DNA from: Diplonema japonicum
Taxonomy: Eukaryota > Euglenozoa > Diplonemea > Diplonemida > Diplonemidae
Reading direction: 5' to 3'
DNA: 64,000 nucleotides
Assembly (NCBI GenBank): GCA_964019335.1
Contig: OZ025667.1
Location: forward strand, 418,501-482,500
The position numbers and the translations under genes were made by a program. Below the pieces are notes generated by a model that was given only the letters and a program-made list of their open reading frames with translations, did no database searches and was not told the DNA's origin. Every line of letters starts with the position of its first letter. Within the stretch, counting starts at the first letter, position 1. Shown here one piece after another: positions 61,027 to 64,000 of this stretch.

Positions 61027-61745
61027 GCCAATAAAGTACAGTAAAAACAGGGGGGGGAAATACAAAGAATGAGAAAGGTAAGTTATAAAGGAAAGAAAAA
61101 TGACAGATGGACCATTACTAGGCCAAGTACAGGTGCCCTTTGTGAAAAAAATCTTATTTTCTGAGGTAAAATATCACTTTTCAGGTGTTTTTGACAATTT
61201 TTTTTGTGAGGAAAAAAATTCTTTGGGCCCTTTTTTTTTGACCCATGACCATCTCACTTTCACTATTAGCCTCATTAAGGTCTAGAATAGGTATTTTTGA
61301 GGGAAAAAAAATTATTTTTTGAGAAAAAATCAATTTAAGGGTTTAAGGGTTTTTGGCCACTTTTTTTGGGAGGAAAAACAATTTTTTTGGACACCTTTTT
61401 TTTTTTTTTCCAGCACCCCATGCACCCAATAAAGTACAGTAAAAAAAGGGGGGTAAATACAAAGAATGAGAAGGGTAAGTCATAAAGGAGAGAAAACCAA
61501 CAGATAGACCATTATTAGGCCTGATATAGGTACCCTTATGGAAAAAAATCAATTTTTCTGAGGTAAAAAACCACTTTTCAGGTGTTTTTGACCACTTGTT
61601 CATGTGAAAAATAATTTTTTTTGGGCACCTTTTTTTTTGACCCCCCAAACATCTCACTTTCACCCCACTTCACTAAAAGCCTCTATTAAGGCCTAGGATA
61701 GGTACTTTTGAGAAAAAAAATCAATTTTTGGGTGTCTTTGACAAC
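61027..61745 (+). repeat. Two ~400-bp diverged tandem repeats
   Basis: Unit 1 from ~61027 and unit 2 from ~61428 share AATAAAGTACAGTAAAAA, ATACAAAGAATGAGAA, TTTTCAGGTGTTTTTGAC and ATCTCACTTTCAC at constant spacing; about 80% identical by eye. Non-coding. Confidence 0.7.
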
Positions 61746-61876
61746 TTTTTTTGGGTGGAAAAAAATTTTTTTTGGACACTATAAAAAAATTTTTTTTTTG
61801 CCCCCCCACCCCCTGGATTTGCCCCCCAAAGTAAATGAAAATCTCAGGGGGGCAACCCATTCTCGTAACAACACTG
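61722..61876 (+). repeat. Inverted-repeat arm R4, left (ends ...CGTAACAACACTG)
   Basis: Reverse complement of 62644-62808: TTTTTGGGTGTCTTTGACAA outer end, GGCAACCCATTCTCGTAACA inner end. Arms ~155-165 bp with a C/G-rich middle. Confidence 0.85.
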
Positions 61877-62042
61877 GTTGGTCAGTCCCATCCCATCCCC
61901 TAAAACGGAATACAGGCCTGGATGGGACTCATGGGACTCACAGGACTCATGGGACTCTCCCCAACACTTGTCATTATTTTTGATAGTTTTGCAACTTTTT
62001 TTTTTTTTTTTTTTTTTTTCCCTTTCAACCATGGGCCTTTGG

Positions 62043-62076
<34 letters not shown>

Positions 62077-62339
62077 TGGAAAAAAAAAAGAGAAAAAAAT
62101 CCTTGATTTTTTTTTGACATACATGATGTGTTTACCTTTTTTTTTTTTTTTTTTTTTTTTTTTCCTTCTTTTTTTCTTGTCTTCTCACATTTTTTCACAC
62201 ACCTAAGCCAAGCTGTTGTTTCTGCTTTCCACATCAAATGTTGTATTTGGATGTAATAGAAAAGGGGGGAAATAATAAATAATATGTACAAGAGGGGGGT
62301 ATGTTTATACAACCTGTGTAAACAGATCGGTTCCTTGCT

Positions 62340-62635
62340 TTCAGCACCATGCCCCTAATGTGCAATGTACAGCTCAACCCCTGCATTGCACTGCCTGTTT
62401 GTTGCACATATTTTCATGTTTTCCCCCCCCCACCTGAAAATAATAGAAAGGAGATAAATATATGAGTTAAAGGAGGCTGGTGTTGGCAGCACCCTGCACA
62501 AGAACTGTCTACTTGATTACAGGGGGTGCACCACAGCCGAGTTGTAGCTTCTTCTGCATTCTGTGTCATTTCCTTAATCACCATGGCCAGGATGTAGCTT
62601 CTTCTGCATTCCACATCATGCCCTTAATCAGTGTT
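62340..62635 (-). repeat. Dispersed repeat R1, copies C and D
   Basis: 62340-62430 matches parts of 56180-56395 with an internal deletion, and 62455-62635 matches 56075-56200 (GAGTTAAAGGAGGCTGGTGT; CTACTTGATTACAGGGGGTG). The GATGTAGCTTCTTCTGCATT piece occurs twice in a row at ~62540-62620. Confidence 0.7.
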
Positions 62636-62643
62636 GTTATGAG

Positions 62644-62808
62644 CAGTGTTGTTACGAGAATGGGTTGCCCCCCTGAGATTTTCAGGGGGGCATGGGGGGG
62701 CAAATCAGGGGGGTGGGGGGGGCAGGGGGGCAAAAAAATTTTTTTTTATAGTGTCCAAAAAATTTTTTTTTCCACCCAAAAAAAGTTGTCAAAGACACCC
62801 AAAAATTG
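62644..62808 (-). repeat. Inverted-repeat arm R4, right (starts CAGTGTTGTTACG)
   Basis: Partner of 61722-61876; preceded by an extra CAGTGTTGTTATGAG (62629), a 15-bp tandem duplication of the terminus. Confidence 0.85.
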
Positions 62809-62984
62809 GATGAAGTAAAAAAAAATTCAATTAGGAAACCATGGCTAGGACCCCTATTTCTAGAGGGATCGACTTCTTTAAGGGTGATTTTTACCCCCCT
62901 TTTTTTTTCTAGGTTTTAAGTTTTAGCTATTCCTATGTCAATTTCACCCATTTTCCCTGTGCAGCATAGTGGTACATGTTATAA

Positions 62985-63160
62985 CACGTGTTATAACACA
63001 TGCTGTGTTGTGCACCCTGTGTTGCATACATTGTGTGGAACATCAGGTATGTGAAATATGATGTAAAATATGTCACACACCACATGGTGTGGTCGAAAAT
63101 TCACAGTGTTGGGATGGTTTGTGGGCCAGACCTGCCAGACCCCTCAGACCCCTCAGACCA
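62985..63160 (+). repeat. Dispersed repeat R2, right copy
   Basis: Partner of 57780-57878 in opposite orientation; ends in CCTCAGACC microsatellite units. Confidence 0.65.
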
Positions 63161-63853
63161 GTCGTTTTTTTACCAGGTTCCAGACTGGTCTGGTCCAGAC
63201 CCCTCAGACCCCTACTGTCCACCTGAGCACCCTCAAAACCGACTTTTTTGAATTTTTTAAAAATCATTGAATCAATTTTTGTGAATGAAAAAGGGGTTGT
63301 GAAAATTTAAGCCACTTGGAAAACTCTTGTTTTTATTTTCTTTCCCTTTCTTTCACTTTTGAACCTAAAGGTTTAAAAAAAGATTTTCAAGTCCCCAGGT
63401 CCCAGGGACCTTGCCAACAGGAGGTGCCATGTGAAGGCAATGAGTTGGTTTTCCTTTCCGATCCTAAATATAATAGCCACTTATTCAATAGTCTAAAGCA
63501 GCCAATCTGACATCAGGTTCAAGTGCTGAGTAGATCACCTATCAGGTTGTTGACATGTGGTGAAGTGATTGTGGGGAGGATGTGGTGCTGGGATAAGTCA
63601 CTAATCCAAAGAGGGTGAGAGTCCTGTACATCCAGCAAGCCATTGTCTGTATCTTCACTGTTTGCAAGCCACGTTCTGTATGGATGGAGTTTAGAGGGTC
63701 TCTTGTGTGATAGTGACATTATAGATGCAGACTTTGACTCACATTGCTAAAGTGCTATCTTGACATGTGTGTATTTCTCACAACCAATACCATTTCATTT
63801 CATCAGAAACTGCACGCCTTTTACATCAACTATCATACAATAGTAAAGCTCAA

Positions 63854-64000
63854 ATGAAATGGTCGATGTTATTAATGTTCCTGGCATTTTGCTTACTTGC
63901 TAGTGCTGAGGAATCATGTATAAATAATGAGCTTGAAAGTCGGCTTGTAGTGCAGTACCCAGGGGAGGCTGGTGAAGAAGCAGTGGGAGATGAATTGCAG
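63854..64000 (+). CDS. N-terminus of a secreted protein, plus strand (runs off right edge)
   Basis: 49 codons open to the window end. Starts MKWSMLLMFLAFCLLASA, a textbook signal peptide, followed by EESC and an acidic stretch. Presumed acceptors upstream: CATACAATAG (12 bases before AUG) or TTTCATCAG. It is the only credible plus-strand gene in the window, which makes the region to its left a divergent strand-switch. Family unknown from so few residues. Confidence 0.55.
   Translation, partial: MKWSMLLMFLAFCLLASAEESCINNELESRLVVQYPGEAGEEAVGDELQ

Larger units (their letters stand above)
56993..63853. other. Divergent strand-switch region, ~6.9 kb, AT-rich and repeat-dense
   Basis: Left of it all genes read leftward; right of it the next gene reads rightward. 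No intact gene inside. It contains the repeats listed separately plus GGGACTC and CCCCTCAGA microsatellites (57230-57350, 61919-61960, 63130-63215), long A/T runs (61997-62165), and decayed coding fragments. Such regions in related protists host transcription start sites of polycistronic units and base J. Confidence 0.65.

Noticed and set aside
63519-63719. 66-codon minus frame head-to-head with the right-edge gene
   Set aside because: AUG lacks an acceptor and there is no recognisable domain; possibly an element relic.

Overview
This is nuclear DNA of a flagellated, trans-splicing eukaryote. The best fit is Euglenozoa, and within it a diplonemid-like organism. The evidence is: (i) 25 complete genes on one strand (minus) from about 57 kb to 4.5 kb, plus a partial one at the left edge; (ii) nearly every start codon preceded within about 5-25 nt by an (A/C)AG acceptor, mostly ACAG followed by G, as expected for spliced-leader trans-splicing of polycistronic transcripts; (iii) a full-length JBP1-type thymidine hydroxylase for base J, a modification known from kinetoplastids, diplonemids and Euglena; (iv) a trypanosome-style FTDVQSS adenylate cyclase; (v) an axonemal dynein light chain. 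Unlike kinetoplastids, it has conventional cis-introns. I reconstructed nine, eight of them 32-43 nt, almost all starting GTATG. Organism identity is inference.

Layout, read in transcription order (right to left). At 63,854-64,000 the first codons of a plus-strand secreted protein enter the window. Between it and the minus-strand cluster lies an AT-rich, repeat-choked region of about 7 kb (56,993-63,853), which forms a divergent strand-switch. The minus-strand cluster then runs: DUF2834-like membrane protein, giant CLU-domain protein, zinc-knuckle (Air1/2-like) protein, JBP1, LicD/fukutin-like membrane protein, a membrane-anchored coiled-coil protein and a small acidic protein. A 5.6-kb gene-free stretch (39,457-45,063) holds homopolymers and a TA-flanked inverted-repeat element. 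Then come a RING+dysferlin-domain protein, ribosomal protein P1, a zinc finger+SPRY+adenylate cyclase, RNA polymerase I/III subunit AC40, a long coiled-coil protein and a small membrane protein. After another spacer come an ankyrin/EF-hand secretory protein, a mitochondrial-type unknown, a mitochondrial cyclophilin, UBXN11, a helical-repeat organellar RNA-binding-like protein, an unknown, a C2+CaaX protein, SNAPC3/SNAP50, DNALI1/p28, a tiny secreted or membrane protein, a sulfotransferase, and a 2,406-residue secreted protein ending in two chitinase-like (GH18) domains. The first 2,699 bp repeat bases 9,119-11,817 exactly as far as I can read, so a second copy of this giant gene starts inside the window and runs off the left edge.

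The genes are not a pathway operon; the mixture is typical of a polycistronic unit. Thematic links exist. JBP1 (base J, which marks transcription boundaries in relatives) sits close to a strand-switch. SNAP50 in trypanosomes drives spliced-leader RNA transcription, which is needed to process units like this one. AC40 and P1 belong to the general expression machinery. The unexpected parts are the GH18 pair that has lost the catalytic glutamate, the 559-nt intron in a genome of ~35-nt introns, and the several families of inverted and tandem repeats in the strand-switch region.
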